The notes under the pieces are model-generated. The model was not told the DNA's origin. It worked only from the letters and a program-made list of their open reading frames with translations, and made no database searches. Both the position numbers and the translations under genes were made by a program. DNA of 11,967 bases, taken from NCBI GenBank assembly GCA_030539415.1, contig JAUNSE010000031.1, positions 1-11,967 on the forward strand, in the 5' to 3' direction. This DNA comes from Desulfovibrionaceae bacterium (GTDB lineage Bacteria; Desulfobacterota; Desulfovibrionia; Desulfovibrionales; Desulfovibrionaceae). Positions 1 through 6,090 of the stretch are shown here, piece after piece; the stretch's first letter is position 1; each line of letters opens with the position of its first letter.

Positions 1-57
1 CCTGCTGCAGGATACAAGCGAAGCATGTTTCTTTAGGGATCTGCCAGCCTGCAACGG

Positions 58-73
58 CCTGACGTCCGTCAGG
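58..73 (+). promoter_or_regulatory. Perfect inverted repeat overlapping the msrAB ribosome binding site
   Basis: Positions 58-64 (CCTGACG) and 67-73 (CGTCAGG) are exact reverse complements separated by TC. As RNA this gives a 6-bp stem with a GUCC tetraloop. The 3' arm contains the first bases of the AGGAG Shine-Dalgarno sequence at 71-75. It could be a protein operator or a hairpin that partly hides the ribosome binding site; the sequence alone does not decide. Confidence 0.4.
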
Positions 74-86
74 AGAAGCCAATAGA

Positions 87-1223
87 ATGAATATCGACAT
101 CAGGGAATGCACCATGGAACAGGCGCTCGCGCAGCACGCCACACTCGAAGAGACACTGACGGATCAGGCGAGGGCAGGGCAGGTTCAGACGGCTCCGGTC
201 GCGCAGAAACCGCACGGCCCTGTGCGCGAGATATGCTTTGCCGGGGGATGCTTCTGGGGTGTTGAGGAATATTTCTCCAGGATTCCTGGTGTTGTCGATG
301 CTGTTTCCGGCTACGCCAACAGCAGCCGGCACAGTCCAACCTACCGGGAAGTGTGCAGCGACGTGACCAACGCGGCCGAGGCCGTGCAGATACAGTATCT
401 TCCTGACATTGTCGGCCTGCGAACTCTGGCCAGACAGTTCTTTCGCATTGTCGACCCGATGAGCGTGAACAGGCAGGGCAACGACAGGGGAACGCAGTAC
501 CGAACGGGACTCTACTATACGACCGAAGAGGACCGTGTCATCCTTGCCGAAGTGATGGACGAGCAGGCACGCAGGCTTGGCAGGAGACCGGTTGTCGAAC
601 TCATGCCGCTGACAAACTTCTTCAGGGCCGAGGAATACCATCAGGACTATCTGCAGAAGAATCCGGGCGGCTACTGCCACATACGCTTTGACGGTCTCCG
701 GCACCTCGAGGAGGACGCTTCACCGGGCGATGCTCCGCTGCCATCCGGCAGCCCTGGAAACTCTCTTGACGCCGACCGCTACCGCAGACCGTCAGACAGG
801 GAACTCAGGTCGCGTCTCACGCCCGAGCAGTACGATGTTGTCTGTCATGCCGGCACTGAAAGGGCGTTCACGGGCATTTACTGGGATCACTTCGAACGGG
901 GCATCTATGTCGACATCGCCACAGGCGAGCCGCTGTTCTCCTCCTCGGACAAGTTCGAGTCCGGCTGCGGCTGGCCCAGCTTTTCCAGGCCCATCAGCGG
1001 GGAAGTGGTCACCGAGCATCAGGACAGGAGCCATGGCATGGTGCGCACCGAGGTCCGCAGCCGGGCCGGAGGCTCCCACCTGGGGCATGTCTTCAATGAT
1101 GGTCCGGAGGACAGGGGAGGGCTGCGCTACTGCATCAATTCCGCAGCCCTGAGATTCATCTCCTGCTCGGATATGGAAAAGGAAGGCTATGCGGACCTTG
1201 TGCCGCTGATCTGCACCCGATAG
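87..1223 (+). CDS. msrAB: Fused peptide methionine sulfoxide reductase MsrA-MsrB
   Basis: This 378-aa protein should reduce both S- and R-methionine sulfoxide in free or protein-bound methionine, repairing oxidised proteins in the cytosol; no signal peptide or thioredoxin domain is visible. The MsrA domain spans about residues 47-210. It has GCFWG at 54-58 with catalytic Cys55, Tyr86, Glu98, Asp133 and Tyr138 in the expected spacing, and a resolving Cys197 in GGYCH. The MsrB domain spans about 235-365. It has SGCGWPSF at 292-299 (resolving Cys294), HLGH at 331-334 and RYCINSA with catalytic Cys349. Both zinc CxxC pairs of classical MsrB are missing, so this is the zinc-free form. The start at 87 has AGGAG at 71-75, 11 bases from the end of that motif to the ATG. 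An in-frame ATG at 114 with AGGGA at 102-106 is a real alternative, because the first 45 residues are not part of the conserved core. The gene appears to be single, with a 422-bp gap after it. Confidence 0.95.
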   Translation: MNIDIRECTMEQALAQHATLEETLTDQARAGQVQTAPVAQKPHGPVREICFAGGCFWGVEEYFSRIPGVVDAVSGYANSSRHSPTYREVCSDVTNAAEAVQIQYLPDIVGLRTLARQFFRIVDPMSVNRQGNDRGTQYRTGLYYTTEEDRVILAEVMDEQARRLGRRPVVELMPLTNFFRAEEYHQDYLQKNPGGYCHIRFDGLRHLEEDASPGDAPLPSGSPGNSLDADRYRRPSDRELRSRLTPEQYDVVCHAGTERAFTGIYWDHFERGIYVDIATGEPLFSSSDKFESGCGWPSFSRPISGEVVTEHQDRSHGMVRTEVRSRAGGSHLGHVFNDGPEDRGGLRYCINSAALRFISCSDMEKEGYADLVPLICTR

Positions 1224-1400
1224 AGCAGCGGATTCTTTTGTCAGCCGGACTGGACAAACTGCATGCCTGCATCACCCGGCAGCGTCTCGGAGTCGATCGC
1301 ACTGCGCTAATGACTGCACAGAAATGCCCGCTGCGTCTTCATGTCCTGTCTGAGTGAGACAATTTTACGTATTTTCATATTGTTAACGACATAAATGTAA

Positions 1401-1484
1401 CACTGAAACGTACACATGCGGCCCTGCTGTCCATGGTGGAGCCGCCCAATGCGCAAGATCGGCTGTTTACGTTAGCTTTCAGTG
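1401..1484. repeat. Nested inverted repeat, possible small structured RNA or palindromic element
   Basis: CACTGAAA (1401-1408) is the exact reverse complement of TTTCAGTG (1477-1484). The next inner bases CGTA (1409-1412) can pair with TACG (1468-1471) if five bases bulge on the right arm. Inside lie GCGGC (1418-1422) against GCCGC (1441-1445) and a small TCCA/TGGA hairpin. There is no U-tract directly after it. No function is known to me; the pairing could be chance in part. Confidence 0.3.
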
Positions 1485-1550
1485 CGCTCTGTTTCTCATT
1501 TCATAGTAATTTAGTATACAAAAAAATTGCATATTTGGCTTGTGAAACAC

Positions 1551-1579
1551 TTGTGCAAACTCACTCCTTGCCGTAAGAT
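1551..1579 (+). promoter_or_regulatory. Candidate sigma-70-type promoter of rex
   Basis: TTGTGC (1551-1556) and TAAGAT (1574-1579) are separated by exactly 17 bases, matching 3/6 and 4/6 of the -35 and -10 consensus. Transcription would start near 1586, giving a leader of about 60 nt. A weaker alternative lies upstream with TATACA at 1515-1520. Confidence 0.4.
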
Positions 1580-1583
1580 AAGC

Positions 1584-1601
1584 TTCGTAAAATTTTCACA
1601 A
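1584..1601 (+). promoter_or_regulatory. Candidate Rex operator (autoregulation)
   Basis: TTCGTAAAATTTTCACAA matches 15 of 18 positions of the idealised palindrome TTGTGAAAATTTTCACAA, which fits the known Rex pattern TTGTGAA-N4-TTCACAA. The right half-site is perfect; the left differs at three adjacent bases. It would cover the predicted transcription start of rex, so bound Rex could block its own transcription. A second perfect left half-site, TTGTGAAA, lies at 1540-1547. Rex binding here is an inference. Confidence 0.5.
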
Positions 1602-1611
1602 GCTCTCCTTT

Positions 1612-1630
1612 ACCCCGTCCGATACGGGGT
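1612..1630 (+). promoter_or_regulatory. Hairpin in the rex 5' leader
   Basis: ACCCCGT (1612-1618) and ACGGGGT (1624-1630) form a perfect 7-bp stem with a 5-nt loop, followed by only a short TTT. It ends 15 bases before the rex ATG, where no good Shine-Dalgarno sequence is visible. It could be a weak attenuator, an mRNA-stabilising hairpin, or part of how the start site is exposed. Confidence 0.4.
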
Positions 1631-1645
1631 TTCCCTGGTGTACCT

Positions 1646-2296
1646 ATGGAAAACACGCTCAAAAATACACGCATCCCGCGTGCAACGATTCGTCGTCTGG
1701 CCACCTATATCCAGGTGCTCGAGAATCTCGCCCGCGATGGGACAGAAATCATTTCCTCCACGCCCCTGGCCGAGGCCTGCGGCGTCAACGGCTCTCAGAT
1801 ACGCAAGGACCTCGCCTACTTCGGCGAATTCGGCATACGCGGCGTCGGCTACAATGTGACTTCTCTCATTGCGGCCATCACTTCCGCTCTGGATGTCAAC
1901 AGAGAATGGCGCATGGCGCTCATCGGCGTTGGCAATCTGGGCAAGGCTCTGCTGAATCATGCAGACTTCCGCGAACGCGGCTTCAACATTGTCTGCATCT
2001 TTGACTGCGATCCCTTCAAAATTGGTGAAGTGGTTCATGGCCTTGAAGTGCACTGCACCAAGGACATGCCCGCACTTGTGGCTGAAAACAACATTGAAAT
2101 AGGCATCATCACCACGCCTCCCGAGCGCGCTCAGCGTGCGGCCACGCATCTGATGAATGCCGGCATCACTTCTCTGCTCAATTTTGCGTCGGCCCGCATC
2201 AAGGTGCCGGAACATGTCAATGTCGAGTACGTTGATTTCTTCCATCATCTGTATTCGCTGGCTTTCAATCAGAACAGGTTCTACGGCAAGAGCTAG
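1646..2296 (+). CDS. rex: Redox-sensing transcriptional repressor Rex
   Basis: Rex is a dimeric DNA-binding protein that senses the cytosolic NADH/NAD+ ratio: it represses when NAD+ is high and leaves DNA when NADH binds. The 216-aa length is normal for the family. Residues 1-85 form the winged-helix domain, with STPLAEACGVNGSQIRKDL (38-56) as the recognition region followed by AYFGEFGIRGVGYNV. Residues about 86-190 form the Rossmann domain with GVGNLG (94-99) and the acidic FDCDP (119-123) that contacts the adenosine ribose. The C-terminal helix, residues 195-216, is the usual domain-swapped segment. In sulfate reducers Rex is known to control energy metabolism genes. The ATG at 1646 gives the standard N-terminus although its Shine-Dalgarno is poor. 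The gene is flanked by a candidate self-operator (1584-1601) and a strong terminator (2322-2352). Confidence 0.96.
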   Translation: MENTLKNTRIPRATIRRLATYIQVLENLARDGTEIISSTPLAEACGVNGSQIRKDLAYFGEFGIRGVGYNVTSLIAAITSALDVNREWRMALIGVGNLGKALLNHADFRERGFNIVCIFDCDPFKIGEVVHGLEVHCTKDMPALVAENNIEIGIITTPPERAQRAATHLMNAGITSLLNFASARIKVPEHVNVEYVDFFHHLYSLAFNQNRFYGKS

Positions 2297-2321
2297 ACTC
2301 AGCTGAAATTTCGCACTTTCC

Positions 2322-2352
2322 AGCCCCCATTCCCTCAGGGATGGGGGCTTTT
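2322..2352 (+). terminator. Rho-independent terminator after rex
   Basis: AGCCCCCAT (2322-2330) pairs perfectly with ATGGGGGCT (2341-2349), with an inner CCC/GGG extension around a TCA loop, followed by TTTT. It lies 25 bases after the rex stop and ends 22 bases before the cobS start, so any cobS transcript from rex must pass through it. Confidence 0.9.
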
Positions 2353-2374
2353 AAACGTATTCAGGAAATCCTTT

Positions 2375-3154
2375 ATGCCCCGCATCTGCCCTGTCCACTT
2401 CCTTGATGCCCTGAGCTTTTTCACCTGCCTCGTTCCGGCCCGCATGGTGCGCGGCACGGCGCTGCACCTCTGCGCTCCCTGGTTTGGCGCCTGCGGACTC
2501 GTGATCGGACTTGTCTGCACACTCGCCGCCTGGGCTGCTCTGATGCTCTGCCAGTTCGTCATTGCCGCGGGTCCTGTTCCAGCCCTGATTCTGCCCGGCC
2601 TTGTCTGGCTGGTCTTCGAAATGACCGTTTCCCGCGGACTGCACTGGGACGGCCTGGCCGATGTCTTCGACGCGCTCGGCTCGCAGCGGCGCGGTGATGA
2701 ATTCCGCGCCATCCTCAAGGACAGCCGTCTCGGCACGTTTGGCGCTCTGGCTCTTCTGGCTGTTTTCGTCTTTCAGCTTGCCGGTGCCGCCGGACACGCT
2801 TCCTCGGGAATCTGGGCCCCCCTTATTCTTGCTCCTGTCTGGGGCCGCGGTCTCGCCGTGCTTGTTTTCTGCCTGTCGACGCCCTACACCACCACGCATT
2901 CCCTGGGCGGACAGTTTGCCGAAGCCGGCACAGTTTCGAATCTTGCCCTGTCAATTGCCCATGGTGCGGCGGTTCTTCTGCTGCTCGGTCTTGCGGGCAT
3001 CAGTCCGCTGAATCTGCTTCTTCTGGCCGCAGGGCAGTGCCTGATCCTCTGGCGCGTCCTTTCCTGGTGCAGGACGCACGGCGGATACTCGGGAGACTTC
3101 ATAGGCTGCTTTATCGAGCTTTCACAGGCAATGTGCCTGATTGCGACACTCTGA
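2375..3154 (+). CDS. cobS: Adenosylcobinamide-GDP ribazoletransferase (cobalamin synthase)
   Basis: CobS joins adenosylcobinamide-GDP to alpha-ribazole (or its 5'-phosphate) to form adenosylcobalamin (phosphate), the last stage of nucleotide loop assembly, in the inner membrane. The 259-aa protein has the family signatures HWDGLADVFDALGS (90-103), LKDSRLGTFG (114-123) and GGYSGDFIGC (236-245), with several hydrophobic segments at about 36-62, 67-84, 122-142, 147-168 and 196-228. Length is normal. The ATG at 2375 follows AGGAAA at 2363-2368 with 6-base spacing. Only 22 bases separate it from the rex terminator, leaving no space for a usual promoter, and no cobalamin riboswitch is present directly upstream. 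It is convergent with holB. CobB, acting earlier in the same pathway, is encoded at 7520-8995. Confidence 0.94.
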   Translation: MPRICPVHFLDALSFFTCLVPARMVRGTALHLCAPWFGACGLVIGLVCTLAAWAALMLCQFVIAAGPVPALILPGLVWLVFEMTVSRGLHWDGLADVFDALGSQRRGDEFRAILKDSRLGTFGALALLAVFVFQLAGAAGHASSGIWAPLILAPVWGRGLAVLVFCLSTPYTTTHSLGGQFAEAGTVSNLALSIAHGAAVLLLLGLAGISPLNLLLLAAGQCLILWRVLSWCRTHGGYSGDFIGCFIELSQAMCLIATL

Positions 3155-3180
3155 CGCTCCACACGGCAAGTGCGGACACC

Positions 3181-3231
3181 AGAAGAGGGAAGCGGCGGGG
3201 AACGGTCTGTTCACCGCCGCTTCCCTCTTCT
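3181..3231. terminator. Long perfect hairpin between convergent cobS and holB, probable bidirectional terminator
   Basis: AGAAGAGGGAAGCGGCGG (3181-3198) is the exact reverse complement of 3214-3231, an 18-bp stem. The 15-nt loop can add four more pairs (GAAC with GTTC) after one mismatch. There is no clean U-tract; the distal arm is pyrimidine-rich (TTCCCTCTTCT) in both directions. Its place between two gene ends, 26 bases after the cobS stop and 23 before the holB stop, suggests two-way termination or mRNA 3' protection. Confidence 0.7.
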
Positions 3232-3254
3232 CGGGGCAGAAACTTCAGCCGACG

Positions 3255-4154
3255 TCAGCCCCTCGCCCTCTGAATGAGCAGGAACAGACGGGTCATGAAG
3301 GTTTCAATGACTCTGGGGCCGGAAACCTGCTCCTGAATTTTTGCCCGCGCCTCGCCTATCCACCGGCTCACATTGGTCAGTGCCACAGGATCCAGTAGCA
3401 TGACGAAGCGGTCAACGCCTCCGCCCGCCCTGCCTGTCAGGCAGCGCAGAACTGACTTCTGCACAATGTCCAGCGCGAGGCCGGCCTGCGCGGCGTCAAA
3501 ACTCTTCAGCGCGGTTCTCGCAAAAAGCATGCGGCCTGTCGAGAAGAACTCTTCCAGGTCACGGGCCAGATCCCTGTAGATCTGGTCGGAGCGCTCGAAT
3601 TCGGGATCCGGCCAGGGAAGAACCAGACAGTGCGACCGGGAGACAAGCGTGGGCAGAAGCTGCTCGCGCTGGGCCGCCAGCAGCACGAAGAGATTGTGCT
3701 TCGAAGGTTCTTCCAGAACCTTGAGCAGGGCGTTGGCCGCATTGGATCTTGTGCGCTCAAGCCCCATCAGCAGGACGACGCGCACCGCCGAACCATGAGG
3801 GGGATCCTTGAGCAGCCCCTTGAGGACACGGACATTGTCCATGTTGAGCGCTCTGACAGGACCGGGATCCTCCTCGTCCTGCTTGTTGGAAATGCGGCCG
3901 TCAAAGGCCGGCACGTCCAGATGCTCCTGCTCAGCCACCTGACGGCATGTGTCGCAGACCAGACAGGGACCAGTCCCGACCGTGGCGGAAGGACAGATGC
4001 AGCGGCAGGCCCACCAGCGGGCGGCAGCAAGGCGCTGAGCCTCGCTGCCGCCGTCAAGAAGCAGGACCTGCGGCGGATTTTCGCCAAGCAGGCTGAGTCT
4101 CTGTTTCAGACTGGCAAAGGACGGACCGCCTATTTCGTCGAACAGGGGCTCCAT
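3255..4154 (-). CDS. holB: DNA polymerase III delta' subunit (clamp loader)
   Basis: This 299-aa protein resembles the delta' subunit of the clamp loader, which with gamma/tau and delta loads the beta sliding clamp on DNA during replication. It has the conserved ANALLKVLEEPS segment (140-151), a sensor region SRSHC (172-176) corresponding to the usual SRC, and a cysteine cluster at residues 50, 52, 54, 64, 67 and 70 like the zinc site of clamp loader AAA modules. The Walker A site is degenerate (LLLDGGSEAQ at 31-40, no GKT), as expected for delta', which does not hydrolyse ATP. The start at 4154 lies 12 bases after the purA stop, so it is very likely co-transcribed with purA; its own ribosome binding site is weak, consistent with translational coupling. 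The C-terminal third is poorly conserved. Confidence 0.85.
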   Translation of the reverse strand: MEPLFDEIGGPSFASLKQRLSLLGENPPQVLLLDGGSEAQRLAAARWWACRCICPSATVGTGPCLVCDTCRQVAEQEHLDVPAFDGRISNKQDEEDPGPVRALNMDNVRVLKGLLKDPPHGSAVRVVLLMGLERTRSNAANALLKVLEEPSKHNLFVLLAAQREQLLPTLVSRSHCLVLPWPDPEFERSDQIYRDLARDLEEFFSTGRMLFARTALKSFDAAQAGLALDIVQKSVLRCLTGRAGGGVDRFVMLLDPVALTNVSRWIGEARAKIQEQVSGPRVIETFMTRLFLLIQRARG

Positions 4155-4166
4155 CGGCTGACTGGG

Positions 4167-5444
4167 TTAGCAGATGATGGTCTGGTCGCGGTCCGGGCCC
4201 ACGGACACATAGGCAATGCGCACCTGGGTCAGGGCCTCAATGCGCTGAATGTACTTCTGCACATTGTAGGGCAGGGCCTCCATATGCTTGCAATGGGAGA
4301 TGTCCTCGGTGAATCCGGGCAGTTCCTCGTAGACCGGCGTGACTTCGGCAAGAGCGTTCTCTCCCTGCGGGGGATACTCGATGCGGTGTCCCTTGTACAT
4401 GTAGTCAACGCAGATCTTCAGAATGGGAAGATTGCGCAGCACGTCGATCTTGGTCAGGGCGAACTGGGTCAGACCGCAAAGACGGGCGGATTCGCGCAGC
4501 ACCACGGCGTCAAGCCAGCCGCAGCGGCGGGGACGTCCTGTCGTGGCGCCGAATTCATGCCCCTGCTCGCGCAGGAAGGCGCCGGTCTTGTCGTCAAGTT
4601 CGGTGGGGAAGGGACCGGCACCCACGCGGGTGGTGTAGGCCTTGGCAATGCCAAGCACCTGCTGCAGATAGTTGGGACCGATGCCGGTGCCGGTGGAACC
4701 GCAGCCGGACACGGTGTTGGAGGAGGTCACATAGGGATAGGTGCCGTGGTCCACATCCAGATGCACGCCCTGGGCGCCTTCCCAGAGCACATCCTTGCCG
4801 ATGAGCACGGATTCCTGAACGGCTCCGGACACGTCCGTGAGGTAGGGGGTGATGCGGGGGGCGATGGCCATCACCTGATCGGTGATTGTTTTGGCATCCA
4901 GCGGCTCGCTGCCGTAGAGATTTTTCAGCAGGAAATTCTTCTCGACAAGAGCGGCGGCAATCTTGCGGCTCGCGAGGTCGGGATTGGTCAGATCGCCGGC
5001 CCTCAGACCGACGCGGCCGACCTTGTCCTCATAGCAGGGACCGATGCCGCGCCCCGTGGTGCCAATCTTGCTGCCGGCCTTGTAGGCCTCTCTGGCCTTG
5101 TCCAGAGCCACATGGTAGGGCATGATCAGATGCGTCTTGTAGCTGATGCCCAGACGGCGGGGGCTGGTGTCGATGCCGTTTTCATTGAGTCCGTCCACTT
5201 CCTTCAGGAAGACGAAGGGGTCGAGCACAACGCCGTTGCCGATAAGGCAGAGCTTGCCGGGATGCAGTATGCCCGAGGGAATGGTGTGCAGAATTGTCTG
5301 CTTGCCATTCGCCTCGATGGTATGCCCCGCATTGTTGCCGCCCTGGAACCGGACAATAACATCACTGCTGGCACTGAGCATATCAACAATCTTGCCCTTG
5401 CCTTCGTCACCCCACTGGGCGCCAATGATAACCGTGTTTGCCAT
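4167..5444 (-). CDS. purA: Adenylosuccinate synthase
   Basis: PurA makes adenylosuccinate from IMP, aspartate and GTP, the first committed step from IMP to AMP, in the cytosol. The 425-aa protein has the normal length and all hallmarks: WGDEGKGK (11-18, with catalytic Asp13), GGNNAGHT (35-42, catalytic His41), GTTGRGIGPCYEDK, WEGAQG, GTYPYVTSS and TTGRPRRCGW. The ATG at 5444 is preceded by AAAGGTG about 8 bases upstream. An unknown 108-aa gene ends 66 bases upstream and holB starts 12 bases downstream, so the three probably form one unit. A TATAAA lies just before the ribosome binding site but without a fitting -35 box and too close to the gene for a normal leader. Confidence 0.98.
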   Translation of the reverse strand: MANTVIIGAQWGDEGKGKIVDMLSASSDVIVRFQGGNNAGHTIEANGKQTILHTIPSGILHPGKLCLIGNGVVLDPFVFLKEVDGLNENGIDTSPRRLGISYKTHLIMPYHVALDKAREAYKAGSKIGTTGRGIGPCYEDKVGRVGLRAGDLTNPDLASRKIAAALVEKNFLLKNLYGSEPLDAKTITDQVMAIAPRITPYLTDVSGAVQESVLIGKDVLWEGAQGVHLDVDHGTYPYVTSSNTVSGCGSTGTGIGPNYLQQVLGIAKAYTTRVGAGPFPTELDDKTGAFLREQGHEFGATTGRPRRCGWLDAVVLRESARLCGLTQFALTKIDVLRNLPILKICVDYMYKGHRIEYPPQGENALAEVTPVYEELPGFTEDISHCKHMEALPYNVQKYIQRIEALTQVRIAYVSVGPDRDQTIIC

Positions 5445-5510
5445 AACTTCACACCTTTATAGTTCGCAATTGGCCAAAATGACCGCTTGAATCCGTATGT
5501 CAGACACTCT

Positions 5511-5837
5511 CTACTTCCTGTCCTCGTCCTCGGGCAGGGGCCGGAACTGCAGGAGAGGGCAGGGAGTGCGTCTGCGGGACGCGGCATCCTCCGGAGAGGA
5601 GGCCTTCTCGGCCGCTTCCTTCTCGTGCTCTTTGGAAAGAGACTGCCAGTAGTAGTTGAAAAGCTGGTTTTTCATGCGTTTTGCCTGAATGAGGCAGAAA
5701 ACCAGCGTTGCCCTCTCCCACTCCTTTGTAGGTTCGAAGATGCACGCCTGCTTGGCATACTTGTGCCAGAGAGTCACGAGAGAGGCTTCGGCCAGACCAT
5801 CCAGCTGATCGGCCATCTTCAGCAGAAGTTTTTCCAT
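5511..5837 (-). CDS. Conserved-looking small protein of unknown function in the purA unit
   Basis: I do not recognise a named family. The 108-aa protein starts MEKLLLKMADQLDGL at 5837, preceded by GGAAG with good spacing. Residues 1-75 look like a compact helical domain rich in aromatic and charged residues (LVTLWHKYAKQACIF at 20-34, WERATLVFCLIQAKRM at 40-55, QLFNYYWQSL at 58-67). Residues 70-108 are a charged, low-complexity tail (KEHEKEAAEK, then SRRR and EDEDRK) likely to be disordered. There is no signal peptide or membrane segment. The frame stays open upstream to 6251 but that extension is arginine-, proline- and alanine-rich shadow sequence with no good start, so I exclude it. The position, upstream of purA in the same direction and downstream of a candidate promoter, matches my recollection of a hypothetical gene between purA and purH in Desulfovibrio. 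A soluble role tied to purine metabolism is only a guess. Confidence 0.75.
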   Translation of the reverse strand: MEKLLLKMADQLDGLAEASLVTLWHKYAKQACIFEPTKEWERATLVFCLIQAKRMKNQLFNYYWQSLSKEHEKEAAEKASSPEDAASRRRTPCPLLQFRPLPEDEDRK

Positions 5838-6055
5838 TGCAAGTCTTCCATCTGGGGGGCTGGCTCCGCTCTGCCCCGGCGCAAACCGAAAGGCCGGCGC
5901 ACGGGCCCGAGTCCGAACGCTTCGGAGCAGAGCTGCCGGGACGTCCCGCGCTTGAGCGGGAACTGACGCTCCGGGCGGCGTGCAATTCCATCCGGTGCGC
6001 TGCCGCGCACCCGCGCAGGGGACAGGCGCAAAAGAAAAATCTTCCGCGCATATCC
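5838..6055 (-). promoter_or_regulatory. Hairpin-rich 5' leader of the purA unit
   Basis: If transcription starts near 6055, the leader is about 218 nt, GC-rich and non-coding. Read on the minus strand it offers three elements. The first is a 7-bp stem with a 4-nt loop (arms 6005-6011 and 5994-6000). The second is a 6-bp stem TCCCGC/GCGGGA (arms 5956-5961 and 5944-5949). The third is a junction closed by GCTCTGC/GCAGAGC (arms 5927-5933 and 5868-5874, plus GGC/GCC at 5935-5937 and 5862-5864), enclosing a TCCGAA/TTCGGA hairpin (5912-5926) and a CCGGC/GCCGG hairpin (5876-5897). I cannot match it to a known riboswitch, 6S, SRP, RNase P or tmRNA. Chance folding in GC-rich DNA remains possible. Confidence 0.35.
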
Positions 6056-6061
6056 CATGGC

Positions 6062-6090
6062 AAAATACGTTTATTTCCCAGCCCTGACAA
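6062..6090 (-). promoter_or_regulatory. Candidate promoter of the unknown gene-purA-holB unit
   Basis: On the minus strand TTGTCA (6085-6090) and TATTTT (6062-6067) are separated by exactly 17 bases, matching 5/6 and 4/6 of the sigma-70 consensus. Transcription would start near 6055, 218 bases before the first gene. It is the best promoter match in this divergent region. Confidence 0.55.

Larger units (their letters stand above)
1224..1645. other. 422-bp AT-rich intergenic region before rex
   Basis: No convincing gene lies here. The first 130 bases are GC-rich and show no clear msrAB terminator. From about 1360 the sequence becomes AT-rich, unlike its neighbours. It contains a nested inverted repeat (1401-1484), two candidate promoters (TTTCTC at 1492-1497 with TATACA at 1515-1520; TTGTGC at 1551-1556 with TAAGAT at 1574-1579), Rex-like sites and a short hairpin next to the rex start. 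Confidence 0.6.

Noticed and set aside
1380..1403. TTGTTAAC with a downstream TGTAACA as a CRP/FNR-family or second Rex site
   Set aside because: The half-sites have the wrong spacing for the known palindromes and several mismatches; too weak to claim.
2353..2374. Cobalamin riboswitch upstream of cobS
   Set aside because: Only 22 bases lie between the rex terminator and cobS, and no B12-box-like sequence is seen there or before cobB.
3630..5462. 610-aa open frame on the plus strand opposite holB and purA
   Set aside because: It lies entirely antisense to two well-recognised genes, has low-complexity Gly/His/Ala-rich sequence and no known motifs; it is a shadow frame of GC-rich coding DNA.
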